Of a stretch of 35,550 nucleotides of DNA, positions 24,109-32,279 are shown one piece after another (the stretch's first letter is position 1; each line of letters begins with the position of its first letter). This stretch comes from Thermodesulfobacteriota bacterium (GTDB lineage: Bacteria; Desulfobacterota; DSM-4660; Desulfatiglandales; Desulfatiglandaceae): NCBI GenBank assembly GCA_028278625.1, contig JANQDY010000091.1, positions 1 to 35,550 of the forward strand. Reading direction: 5' to 3'. A program made the translations under genes and the position numbers. The notes under the pieces are model-generated. The model was given only the letters and a program-made list of their open reading frames with translations. It was not told the origin of the DNA and did not search any database.

Positions 24109-26040
24109 TCACTCCCCCAAGGCAGGCAATGTGTCCATGGAATTGGGGATAAAAAGGGCAATGTCCGGAAAAAATGTGAGAATTAGAATTACCAAAATCA
24201 TCCCTATCACAAATGGCACGATGCCCTTAAAAATGGTTGCCATCGGCACATCTTTAGCGACCCCAGAAATCACAAACACATTTATGCCAACCGGCGGTGT
24301 GATTTGGCCCATCTCCATCATCATTACCATGATGACGCCGTACCATATGGGATCAAACCCAAGTGACATTATCGTTGGGAAGAGGATCGGTAGGGTAAGC
24401 ATTATCATTGGTATGATGTTCATGACCATTCCAAGGATTACATAGAGAAACAGTATAAGTGTGAAAATTACATAGCGTGATACGGGCAGAGATACAATAA
24501 AGTCAGCCAATTTAAGGGGGATTTCAGTAATAACGATAAAATACCCCAGAATGGTTACACCAATGATGATGCCGAAAATCATGGCGGTGAGGCCCATGGC
24601 TTCAAGACAGGCTCTGTACAAGTCCTTTCGAGAAAGGGATCGGTTGAGGAGCCCGATGGCGAGTGCGCCAAGGGTTCCTACGCCGCCCCCTTCGGTAGGG
24701 GTAAAAAGACCCATATAAATTCCACCGATAACGATGACAAAGAGGGTGAGCATTGGCCAGACCCTACCGATGGCTTTCAACTTTTCTAAGAATGAGGCTT
24801 TGGGTCCAGGCGGCCCCATGGCCGGATTCAATTTGCAGCGAATATAGATAATGAGCGAGAATACCAAAGCCAAAAGCAAGCCGGGGATGATACCAGCCAT
24901 AAAGAGTTTTCCAATAGATTGCTCCGCAATAAGCCCATAAATTATGAACCCGACGCTGGGTGGGATGAGAATACCTAAGGTTCCACCGGCGGCGACACTG
25001 GCGGTGGCCAACGCGTCTTGATATTTGTATTTTTTCATTTCCGGTATGGCCACCGACCCCATGGTGCCGGCCGTTGCCAGGCTGTCTCCGCAGATGGCAG
25101 CAAAACCGGCACACCCGAAAATCGTACCGGTGGCGAGTGCCCCCGGCATTTGTCCGAACAGTTTATGGCCAACCTGGTAAAGGGTTTTGCTCAAGCCCGA
25201 TCGAAAACATATAAAGCCCATGAGGACAAAAAAGGGAATAACACAGAAGAAGTAGTCTGACACGCTATCGAAGACCGACATCTTCACGATACTCAAGGCC
25301 GTATGAACTCCCTTCAGATACCATATGCCTAAGAACCCCACTAGACCGAGTGCAAAAGCAATCGGCATACCCAGGAGCATGACAACAAGTAGCAGGGCTA
25401 TTCCGACCACCCCGGCAACGGAAATGGGCAGATTGATGAAGAGAGTTTTTAACAGAAAGGGTAAGGTCATCATTGTTGCACTTGGGACAATGATCAACAG
25501 TATCCATAACCAGTGGCGGGGATGATGATTGATCAATTCGGCCAGGTAATTCAGGACGTTGATAATCAGAACCAGGGCTATAAGAGCAGAACCCAGTACG
25601 GCGATAAACAGGAAGGGCGCGAGGGGTATACCGGTCACTATTCCGATTTCCTCTTCATCAATCGCCTCAAATGCGCGCCTAAAGGTCTGCCAGCATATAA
25701 TGGAAAACAGGTAGATGCTGAGTAAGGCGAAGATGCTCTTGGAAACCAGCTTGCCTCTGGCCGAATACCGGGATGAGATGAAGTCGATATTTACATGCTG
25801 GTCTTCCATCATAGCATATCCGATTGAAAGGAAGACGACAGTTGCAAGCATATATTGCTCAAGTTCTAATGAGCCTGCTATTGGCCTGTTAAATAAGAAT
25901 CTTAGAAATATATCGACGCCGATCAGGCCTGCCATCATAAAGGTCATCAGCGCCGATATGATCACAAAGAACTTATTGAGCGGAAAAATCACTGTAGACA
26001 ACCGACGACCAATAACCTGTAAGATCCCAGCCTGTTTCAT
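24109..26040 (-). CDS. TRAP transporter fused permease (DctQ-DctM)
   Basis: The 643-residue membrane protein joins the small DctQ subunit (about 1-190, four helices; GSLELEQYMLATVVFLSIGYAM is a typical DctQ stretch) to the large DctM subunit (about 205-640, about 12 helices; SLATAGTMGSVAIPEM and GILIPPSVGFIIYG are DctM hallmarks, along with GLFTPTEGGGVG). Together with a periplasmic binding protein it imports a substrate by a sodium gradient without ATP. Fused QM subunits are known in a minority of TRAP systems. The gene lies 136 bases downstream of the solute-binding protein gene, on the same strand, and forms the end of the LysR/sulfatase cluster. Confidence 0.93.
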   Translation of the reverse strand: MKQAGILQVIGRRLSTVIFPLNKFFVIISALMTFMMAGLIGVDIFLRFLFNRPIAGSLELEQYMLATVVFLSIGYAMMEDQHVNIDFISSRYSARGKLVSKSIFALLSIYLFSIICWQTFRRAFEAIDEEEIGIVTGIPLAPFLFIAVLGSALIALVLIINVLNYLAELINHHPRHWLWILLIIVPSATMMTLPFLLKTLFINLPISVAGVVGIALLLVVMLLGMPIAFALGLVGFLGIWYLKGVHTALSIVKMSVFDSVSDYFFCVIPFFVLMGFICFRSGLSKTLYQVGHKLFGQMPGALATGTIFGCAGFAAICGDSLATAGTMGSVAIPEMKKYKYQDALATASVAAGGTLGILIPPSVGFIIYGLIAEQSIGKLFMAGIIPGLLLALVFSLIIYIRCKLNPAMGPPGPKASFLEKLKAIGRVWPMLTLFVIVIGGIYMGLFTPTEGGGVGTLGALAIGLLNRSLSRKDLYRACLEAMGLTAMIFGIIIGVTILGYFIVITEIPLKLADFIVSLPVSRYVIFTLILFLYVILGMVMNIIPMIMLTLPILFPTIMSLGFDPIWYGVIMVMMMEMGQITPPVGINVFVISGVAKDVPMATIFKGIVPFVIGMILVILILTFFPDIALFIPNSMDTLPALGE

Positions 26041-26176
26041 GAACTAAATTCCTAGTAAAAGATCAATCACCTTAGAATAATGCCCATTCCCTGATATCTA
26101 CATTACGATTGTTCTCCCACAACTTGGAGATGATTTGTATTTCTGAACATTAACCCAGGGCCTTAATGAATGATAC

Positions 26177-27253
26177 CTATCTTCTTCCTGCGCGACCCCA
26201 CCAATCGTCAGGCTGATAGGGAGTTTTACGGGTTTCATTGGCGATGGCCTGGATCTTGGCCAATAACGCTGTGCCGTCGAGTCCTCTTTTGTTCACTTTT
26301 TCTACCCATGCCTTATACAAAGGCTGCATCTTGGCTTTCCACTTTGCCTTTTCGTCCTCAGGAAGATAATAGAATTCATCCCCTCTCTGCTTGAGATCCT
26401 CATCGACCCATTGTGCCTCATTCGTCAGAGTAGCGCCAAACAATGCACTGGCGGATTCGCCGATATCTTCAAAGATCTTCTTCGTCTCCGGGGGCAAGGC
26501 TTTCCATTTGTCACGGTTCATGCCCACGACAAAGGAGTCCACCGCTAAATTTAATATGGTATGATGGCCGATGAGCTCAGTTAATTTCCAAGACCGCAAA
26601 GGCGCATCCGGAAAGAACGTGCCTTCGATCATTCCTCGCTGCAGGGCAATATACAAGTCACCGGGTTTAATTTGCTGTGCCGATCCGCCCAGAGCTTTGA
26701 TCATCTTAATCTGCATCGGGCCGGGTGTCCCGATTTTTGAACCCTTAATATCGTCCAGTGACCGGGGAGCCTTCTCTTTTGTGTGCAAATTGGCCACTGC
26801 AGTGGAGAAAAATACCAGTGGGCGGATCTTTTTATACTCTTTTTTCATTTCGGGTATCTCATGGTACATTCTCCACAAGATGGCCGCCGCGTGGGATGCA
26901 TTGTCCGCCATAAAGGGGAGATCTACCGCAGTGGTGATGAGGAATTCGTTTGGCTTGAACCCAGGTACAATATAGGTCCAATCGCAGATGCCGCTCTTAA
27001 GACCGTCATAGGCATTGACAGGATTAACCAAAGAACCGCCCAAAAGCCACGTAAATTTAACCCTGCCATTAGATCGTTTGGTAACTTCTTGGCCATACCA
27101 CTTAAAAGCGTCATCGGTGAGCCGGTGGGTGACCGGATGCCAGGTAGCTGCTTTGATCTCGATCACTTCTTCCGCCGTTGCGGATTTTGGGCCTGCTAAA
27201 AAAACAAAAGCCAAGATGCCGACAAAGGTTAAGAACGCTTTCGTGATTTTCAT
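26177..27253 (-). CDS. dctP: TRAP transporter solute-binding protein (DctP family)
   Basis: The 358-residue periplasmic protein has a signal peptide ending near SATA at about 27 and the DctP fold. Visible features are ATWHPVTHRLTDDAF at the start of the mature protein, GLKSGICDWTYI, LPFMADNASHAA, and GSKIGTPGPM followed by DLYIALQRGMIEGTFFP. In most family members the stretch after the LKG motif reads K-I-R, and that Arg forms the salt bridge to the ligand's carboxylate; here residue 175 is Gly. The start has AAAGGAG at good spacing. A 248-base gap separates it from the upstream sulfatase gene. The missing Arg suggests a ligand bound without the classic carboxylate contact. Confidence 0.93.
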   Translation of the reverse strand: MKITKAFLTFVGILAFVFLAGPKSATAEEVIEIKAATWHPVTHRLTDDAFKWYGQEVTKRSNGRVKFTWLLGGSLVNPVNAYDGLKSGICDWTYIVPGFKPNEFLITTAVDLPFMADNASHAAAILWRMYHEIPEMKKEYKKIRPLVFFSTAVANLHTKEKAPRSLDDIKGSKIGTPGPMQIKMIKALGGSAQQIKPGDLYIALQRGMIEGTFFPDAPLRSWKLTELIGHHTILNLAVDSFVVGMNRDKWKALPPETKKIFEDIGESASALFGATLTNEAQWVDEDLKQRGDEFYYLPEDEKAKWKAKMQPLYKAWVEKVNKRGLDGTALLAKIQAIANETRKTPYQPDDWWGRAGRR

Positions 27254-27288
27254 GATCTACTCCTTTCGCTAAAGGGATTAAATCTTCG

Positions 27289-27308
27289 GTTCGGCCTTGA
27301 TGCCGAAC
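27289..27308 (-). other. Hairpin in the leader of the binding-protein gene
   Basis: A perfect 7-bp stem (27289-27295 with 27302-27308, GTTCGGC/GCCGAAC) with a 6-base loop lies in the 248-base gap upstream of the TRAP binding-protein start. It has no T run, so it may be an mRNA processing or stability element that separates expression of the binding protein from the upstream sulfatase gene, rather than a terminator. Confidence 0.45.
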
Positions 27309-27501
27309 AACGCTATACTTTGCTGCCTACTCGTTACCGCCATTCTCATTTAGAATGTGATAAGATTAACGGAATGAAATGTACTAAACCTTGAGATTTC
27401 CATGGCTACCGATATTCCGCTTGAAATAGAAACAAAAATATTCAACTACCGGTTCTGTATCCAAATGATTTGTTCGGATACTATTGGCTTTTAGAAATTT
27501 T

Positions 27502-28953
27502 TCATTTGTATTCTGCAATAGGCTTGGTGGAGCAATATGTCTCGCCATCTTCGCCGAAACGCCACAGTCTCGAATTGGGTTTCTTGGCAAAAGCCCTGAA
27601 CTTATTTCTGGGAATTTGCCCACCTGCTTCCTCGACGACTAGTTCGAGCATCTCCCTGCAGATACTAGGGTTATCTTCAGCTATGTTCTCTAAGAGATCA
27701 GGATCTGCCTTCATGTTGTAAAGGAGACTTCCTTCCCCAAAAACATTAGCGTTGTACCACCATGAATCTTTGATCACCACTACGTTCGCCCCCCAAGCAA
27801 AAACCAGATGATCTCGGGACCTGACCTTCCGATTAATCACTGCCGGCCAAATATTCTTCCCCTCCATTTCTTTAGGAGGCGCTACTTCCGCGAGGGTCAA
27901 CAAGGTGTAAACGATATCATGGTTATACGCCAGTTTATCACATACCGTGCCAGCCTTTTTACCTGAAGGGTGTCTTATCATCATCACAAGGTCCGCTACA
28001 GCTCGTGTCATGGGATGACCGTGCTTGTCAACAAAACCTCTATCTTTTGGGTCGTAACCGAGATTGTGGCCGTGATCGCTCATTACCGCCACAATAGTCT
28101 CATTCATGCGCCCAGAGTTCCTCAAAGCTTCCATGAAATGTCCAAACCATCTATCCGTCATAGTTACTTCGCCCGAATAATTGGCCTGAAGGCGTTTTAG
28201 TTCACGTTCGTTCATTACATCTTTCCAAGGGCAGTAAGGTGTTTGAATCAAATCAATTACATTATCATCTGGATCATACATTTTGCGATAATAGGTGGGC
28301 GGATCCCAAGGTTCATGGGGATCAAAAGAATCAATTACCATGAATATCTTTTTGGCATCTTGATTTCGATAAAGCCAATTGGCAGCAGTTCTGAAGACCA
28401 TTGGGGCAAAATAGTCCTCTTCGGATTTGCGATATGAGGTATTCTGCAGGTACAACTTTAGGTATAATTTGAGTCCCTCGTGGTCCTTTGCCTTTTTGTT
28501 TATATGTTTCGAAATGGTTCTTTCATGGGGTTCTGGGCCACTCAAATAACGGTCCGCTTCCTGTCCCCTGATCCATTCCCAGGTATCGAAACCCCGATGA
28601 AAATTGTATGATGGTCGGAATTGGTGATAGGTATCCGTAATTAATGCAGAACGATATCCATAGGGCTTTAGAGTTTCCGCCAGGGTGGGCTGATTTTTCG
28701 GTATGGGGCCCCAACCAGGGGCAGGTCCCAGTGCAACCTTGGGCGTCTTGTCGTCATTAAAGGGGAAAACTCTTTTCCCTGTATGAATTGTCCTTCGAAA
28801 TTGAAGGGTTGGCATGGATTCGGGATAGCATCTAGTGAAAAGAATAGATTCTTTTGCGAAGGCATCCAGATGGGGTGTCTTGATCCATTTGTTGCCATAA
28901 GCGCCAACATGATCCTGCCGTAGTGTGTCAAGGATAATAATGATGATGTCCAC
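27502..28953 (-). CDS. Sulfatase-superfamily hydrolase with Thr at the nucleophile site (paralog A)
   Basis: The 483-residue protein has the alkaline-phosphatase/sulfatase fold: N-terminal metal site ILDTLRQDHVGAYG (Asp9), TPHLDAFAKES, DPHEPWDPP (211-219) and the second metal site MSDHGHNLG (291-299). The active-site motif, normally C/S-x-P-x-R before the TG of the helix, reads T49-L-Q-F-R53 here, so the residue that would become formylglycine is Thr and the Pro is lost. It therefore cannot use formylglycine chemistry; a Thr nucleophile, as in nucleotide pyrophosphatases and phosphonoacetate hydrolase, is possible. There is no signal peptide, so it acts in the cytoplasm. The GTG start has GGAGG about 10 bases upstream. 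It sits between the thioredoxin-like gene and the TRAP binding protein. Confidence 0.88.
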   Translation of the reverse strand: MDIIIIILDTLRQDHVGAYGNKWIKTPHLDAFAKESILFTRCYPESMPTLQFRRTIHTGKRVFPFNDDKTPKVALGPAPGWGPIPKNQPTLAETLKPYGYRSALITDTYHQFRPSYNFHRGFDTWEWIRGQEADRYLSGPEPHERTISKHINKKAKDHEGLKLYLKLYLQNTSYRKSEEDYFAPMVFRTAANWLYRNQDAKKIFMVIDSFDPHEPWDPPTYYRKMYDPDDNVIDLIQTPYCPWKDVMNERELKRLQANYSGEVTMTDRWFGHFMEALRNSGRMNETIVAVMSDHGHNLGYDPKDRGFVDKHGHPMTRAVADLVMMIRHPSGKKAGTVCDKLAYNHDIVYTLLTLAEVAPPKEMEGKNIWPAVINRKVRSRDHLVFAWGANVVVIKDSWWYNANVFGEGSLLYNMKADPDLLENIAEDNPSICREMLELVVEEAGGQIPRNKFRAFAKKPNSRLWRFGEDGETYCSTKPIAEYK

Positions 28954-29191
28954 CCTAATAAAACCTCCCGTCCTCGTTGGTATGGAATTGAACGAAATCT
29001 CAAAATCAGATTATGTGGAAATTTCTTATCCGGTAACGGCCGAATAAAGCCGATTCTCAATGGTGGCGCCCCCAACATGGTCGTCTGAGTATTCAACGTC
29101 CCTTTTGCCTCTAGTTCATTCTCAACTTCTGTGTGTCCCGAAATTCAGCCTGTAGCAGATGATGAAGTGCAGTGAACCGGCCATGAAAGCA

Positions 29192-30493
29192 TCAATACTG
29201 TTCCTTTCGGAAGTGACGTCTCAGCATGTTCTGGATTTCAGCCGCCATTGGCGGCGCCTCCGCTTTTTCTGTCCCATAGTACTCCTTGAATTCCAAACGA
29301 CCGTCGGCATTTGGTGCATAAATAATCGTGAAAGGTGTGGATCCCAAGGGATTATTGCGGAACCGCTTGGCATCACCGCCTCCCATGTCCCCGAATACCC
29401 GTTCATAGAACTTGGACTGAGGGGAGGCGATATTCACCAGACCGAAAGTGATGTCCGGGAAATCCCCGGCGAGGTTTAGGAAAGAAGGAATTTCCCTGCG
29501 GCATCGACGGCAGGCCAGCGTCGCGGTAAAGAGGACAAGGCCCCGATGGGTTGAATGCCTTTTCCCGGTAATAAAATCGTCGAAATTGTCATCTCGCACG
29601 ATGTGAAAGTTCCCATAGTTTTTTCCGATCTTGTAGCATTCTGTTTCCAGGCCAAACCGTTCGTAAAAAAAGCGGACTCCCTCCGCGGCCTTATCAATGG
29701 CTGCATCCATGCCTTTAGCCCGTAACGTGGCTTTCAGCACCAGTTCATTCCCGTAGGGCAGTGGATCACCCCGCCTGGCAGCCTGGCGAATGACCTTGGG
29801 GTTCAGCGTCACCGGTTTTCCTGATCCATCAAGAAGCTCGGCGTGCCAATCTGTTTTGGGAAAATCACGACTGATGAGCTTCTCCAGTTGAAGGAGTGTA
29901 TAGGAGTCCCCGCTGTAAACCCGCATGGGGGACTTATCACTTCCTGGGCTGGATCCGAAGCTCACTTCGAAAATCTCCCCTTCCAGAGGATCGATGCGGA
30001 CAAAGTTGATCTCATTTTCAACACTTCCGATGCACCTGAATTCTATCCCATGGAAATACCGTCCGCGAAGTTCATCCTCTCTTCCGTTCTTGTCACAACG
30101 CACGGCACCGGATAGTCCGGTGAAAAGAAGCGCATCATTGAACTGGCTGTACAGGGTGAGATCGGAGCGAAGCTGGATTTCCACGGCCTGTTCTTTCCAT
30201 AGGTGAAAGCGTTCACTGGCCTTTTGGAAAAGGAGGCGGGATTTTTTATCGTACGGCTCAAGCTCCCTCCATTCCGGAGCATCGTACTTCCCTCCTCGGT
30301 CCCAGAACAGGATGCGCTCGATCTGTTCCCGGGTCCCGATCCAAGTCTCGATCCGGGACATGCATTCCGGTTTCACGTTTTGAACGAAGGAGGCTCGCTC
30401 TTCCTTTGTGAGTTCGGGCAGGAGCCCATGGTATTCCGGAGGCAGGGTTTCTGCTATCAGAGATAGAGACAAGTCTAGATTATTTCGATTCAT
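29192..30493 (-). CDS. Unknown N-terminal domain fused to a thioredoxin-like domain (CRRC)
   Basis: This is a 433-residue cytoplasmic protein with no signal peptide. The first 300 or so residues match nothing I recognise; they are mixed alpha/beta, with three isolated cysteines (44, 133 and 154) and a Cys at 286. The C-terminal part (about 315-430) is thioredoxin-like: GLVLFTATLACRRCRREIPSF with the redox pair Cys328-x-x-Cys331, then FGLVNIASPQ, and the cis-Pro loop GSTPFTIIYAPN (Pro387). The ATG has GGAGG 5 bases upstream. It lies between the LysR regulator and sulfatase paralog A on the same strand, 110 bases after LysR. A role in reducing, activating or transferring electrons to a partner in the cluster is inference from location only. 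Confidence 0.8.
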   Translation of the reverse strand: MNRNNLDLSLSLIAETLPPEYHGLLPELTKEERASFVQNVKPECMSRIETWIGTREQIERILFWDRGGKYDAPEWRELEPYDKKSRLLFQKASERFHLWKEQAVEIQLRSDLTLYSQFNDALLFTGLSGAVRCDKNGREDELRGRYFHGIEFRCIGSVENEINFVRIDPLEGEIFEVSFGSSPGSDKSPMRVYSGDSYTLLQLEKLISRDFPKTDWHAELLDGSGKPVTLNPKVIRQAARRGDPLPYGNELVLKATLRAKGMDAAIDKAAEGVRFFYERFGLETECYKIGKNYGNFHIVRDDNFDDFITGKRHSTHRGLVLFTATLACRRCRREIPSFLNLAGDFPDITFGLVNIASPQSKFYERVFGDMGGGDAKRFRNNPLGSTPFTIIYAPNADGRLEFKEYYGTEKAEAPPMAAEIQNMLRRHFRKEQY

Positions 30494-30602
30494 GATGCCT
30501 CCGTCACAATCGAACGGTTTGCCAGATGAATAAAAGCATACAGATGGATTTACTATTGGTCAAATCGATAAAAAAATGCTGGCTATTGAATATTCTAATA
30601 GC

Positions 30603-31523
30603 TCATACAGGATTTTCGAGCAAATCGAGATCAGACTTGATAACCCGCAGGAAGGCCTTCACCGCCGGCGACAAGTATTTCTGTTTCCGAAAAAGAAGGC
30701 CGTACTCTCGCGGTTCAAAGTATGGGGAGAGTGACAGGATATCCAATGTCGTTTGGTCTTCCTCACGCAAAGTAAAGTCGTCGAGAATTGAGACGCCCAT
30801 GCCGAGGGCCACATACCGTTTCACGGTATTAAAATTGTTAAGGACGAGCACCACGCTGAGTTGAAAACCCTTTGCCGCGAAAACACTTTCGATAAGGGGC
30901 GCAATGGTACTCGTGTGAGGAAAGCAGATGAATGGCGCCCGGGCGATGGTTTCCATTGAGGGGTTTTCGTTCAGTTGATATGGATTGTTCTTTGGTGCGA
31001 TGAGCTTGGGGATTGTTTTGAAGAGAGGTTTGTATAGGAATCCCGCAGGAATGTCCTGCAGGTTGAGCACTCCAAAGTCCGCTTCGGCAGATTGAACCCG
31101 TGCAAGAATGGTTTCAACCCCTCCCCCCTCAACGAAAAAATTCACCTCGGGATACTGCATTTTAAAAGACATGACCGAAGGGGGGAGATAGTTGTGGACA
31201 ATGGCGTGCGTGGCGGCGATCCGGACCGTACCGCTCGGGCTGATTTGACCTTCCGCCAGTTCGGCCTGCATCGTCTTGACAATTTCAAACAGAGACAGGG
31301 CATATTCCAGAAGGGCCTCCCCTTCCGGGGTCAACTTCATGCGCCCGGTTGAGCGATCGAAAAGCATCACCCCAAATTGTCGCTCGAGGCACTTGATCTG
31401 GTGACTGATGGTGGGTTGGTTTCGTGCCATCTCCAGGGCAGCCTGCGTGACGCTCCCGGTCTTGGCCACATAAAAGAAGCCTCGAAGCCACTGAAAAAAA
31501 TCGCCGCCTATTTCTGGTATCAT
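30603..31523 (-). CDS. LysR-family transcriptional regulator
   Basis: The 306-residue protein has the LysR winged helix-turn-helix at its N-terminus (about 10-70: FFYVAKTGSVTQAALEMARNQPTISHQIKCLERQ split between recognition helices, then FGVMLFDRSTGRMKLTPEGE) and a type 2 periplasmic-binding-like effector domain (about 95-300). The start ATG has an AGGAGG site just upstream. The gene is divergent from the right arm of the cluster (start at 31850) and runs with the left arm, the classic layout for a LysR protein controlling a catabolic locus and itself. The effector ligand is unknown but is probably a substrate or intermediate of this pathway. Confidence 0.93.
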   Translation of the reverse strand: MIPEIGGDFFQWLRGFFYVAKTGSVTQAALEMARNQPTISHQIKCLERQFGVMLFDRSTGRMKLTPEGEALLEYALSLFEIVKTMQAELAEGQISPSGTVRIAATHAIVHNYLPPSVMSFKMQYPEVNFFVEGGGVETILARVQSAEADFGVLNLQDIPAGFLYKPLFKTIPKLIAPKNNPYQLNENPSMETIARAPFICFPHTSTIAPLIESVFAAKGFQLSVVLVLNNFNTVKRYVALGMGVSILDDFTLREEDQTTLDILSLSPYFEPREYGLLFRKQKYLSPAVKAFLRVIKSDLDLLENPV

Positions 31524-31849
31524 CGTGGGCCTCCTGAATCTCTAAGGTGAAACGGGCATCGTTGATATGACTCAAATATAATTCTTAAAACAGGATCAAG
31601 CTTAAGAACACGTTGTCTTTTATGCTAATGGGAATAATCGAAATAATCAATAGCAATAAACAAAGTATTGATTTGCCAGATGGGGAACCAGCAGTTACTT
31701 TGAGTGAGCCAAAGAAACGATCGAGAAAGAAGTAGCTTCTGGCTGAGGCGCATGTGTGGGCCATCACCGAGACCACCAGAACCACAACCCATTGCCAGCC
31801 CTTTGAATGATGCCAGGTTACGCAATGATAATACAACTGGAGGCAATTC
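31524..31849. other. Divergent regulatory region between the LysR gene and the right arm
   Basis: This 326-base non-coding interval must hold the promoters for the LysR gene (leftward) and for the 31850-34688 operon (rightward). It contains an inverted repeat at 31582-31608 and is AT-rich near 31560-31680. A 37-codon open frame at 31622-31735 lacks a ribosome-binding site and ends at a TAG; I do not support it as a gene. Confidence 0.6.
31582..31608. promoter_or_regulatory. Candidate LysR operator (inverted repeat)
   Basis: TTCTTAA (31582-31588) and TTAAGAA (31602-31608) form a perfect inverted repeat separated by 13 bases, about 60 bases upstream of the LysR start codon. LysR proteins bind interrupted inverted repeats of about this size in divergent promoter regions. 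The match is by shape only; no family-specific box is known for this regulator. Confidence 0.45.
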
Positions 31850-32266
31850 ATGGAAATCAGAGAAGCAGCCGCGTGCGGAATCGCTGAAAGGGAGTTCGTG
31901 CTCGAAATCGAAGCCGAGGAATTGCCGGATGCGTACCGCATCTTCCTATATGTGACATCGGGAGAGGGGCAGTACGATGAGGATGTGCAGGAGGACCTCG
32001 TGGGTCAGCTAATCTACATCGTCGGCCCGCAGGTTGAGGAAGCGCTTCAGGAAGATGCTGACCTCAGTTCTATTCGTTGGAAAGAAGAAGATGGCATATA
32101 CCGGCTGGTCTTTCAGGAGACAAACTGTCAGGCCATTTACAGGATTCTACAGGGTGTGGATCATCCAGGGGAAGGTTTCGATAAGGCTTTGAACGCCCGA
32201 TTGACCAATGAACTCATGGAACTCGCTCCTTCCCTGCTTGAGAATTTGCCGGTTATAAACCGCTGA
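31850..32266 (+). CDS. Acidic 138-residue protein of unknown function
   Basis: The protein starts at the ATG at 31850 with TGGAGG at good spacing. It is rich in Glu and Asp, with no signal peptide or membrane helix. It looks like an alpha/beta protein: VLEIEAEELPDAYRIFLYV, then EDLVGQLIYIVGPQVEEALQEDADL, then IYRLVFQETNCQAIYRIL, and a helical C-terminus. No family is recognised. It is the first gene of the rightward operon and ends 14 bases before sulfatase paralog B, so co-expression is nearly certain. A small acidic partner or chaperone of the enzyme is possible, but this is only positional inference. Confidence 0.72.
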   Translation: MEIREAAACGIAEREFVLEIEAEELPDAYRIFLYVTSGEGQYDEDVQEDLVGQLIYIVGPQVEEALQEDADLSSIRWKEEDGIYRLVFQETNCQAIYRILQGVDHPGEGFDKALNARLTNELMELAPSLLENLPVINR

Positions 32267-32279
32267 CCAGGAGAAAACC

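Noticed and set aside
31622..31735. A 37-codon open frame ending at TAG with further open sequence after it
   Set aside because: There is no ribosome-binding site or recognisable family, and no evidence of pyrrolysine use; it lies in the divergent promoter region.
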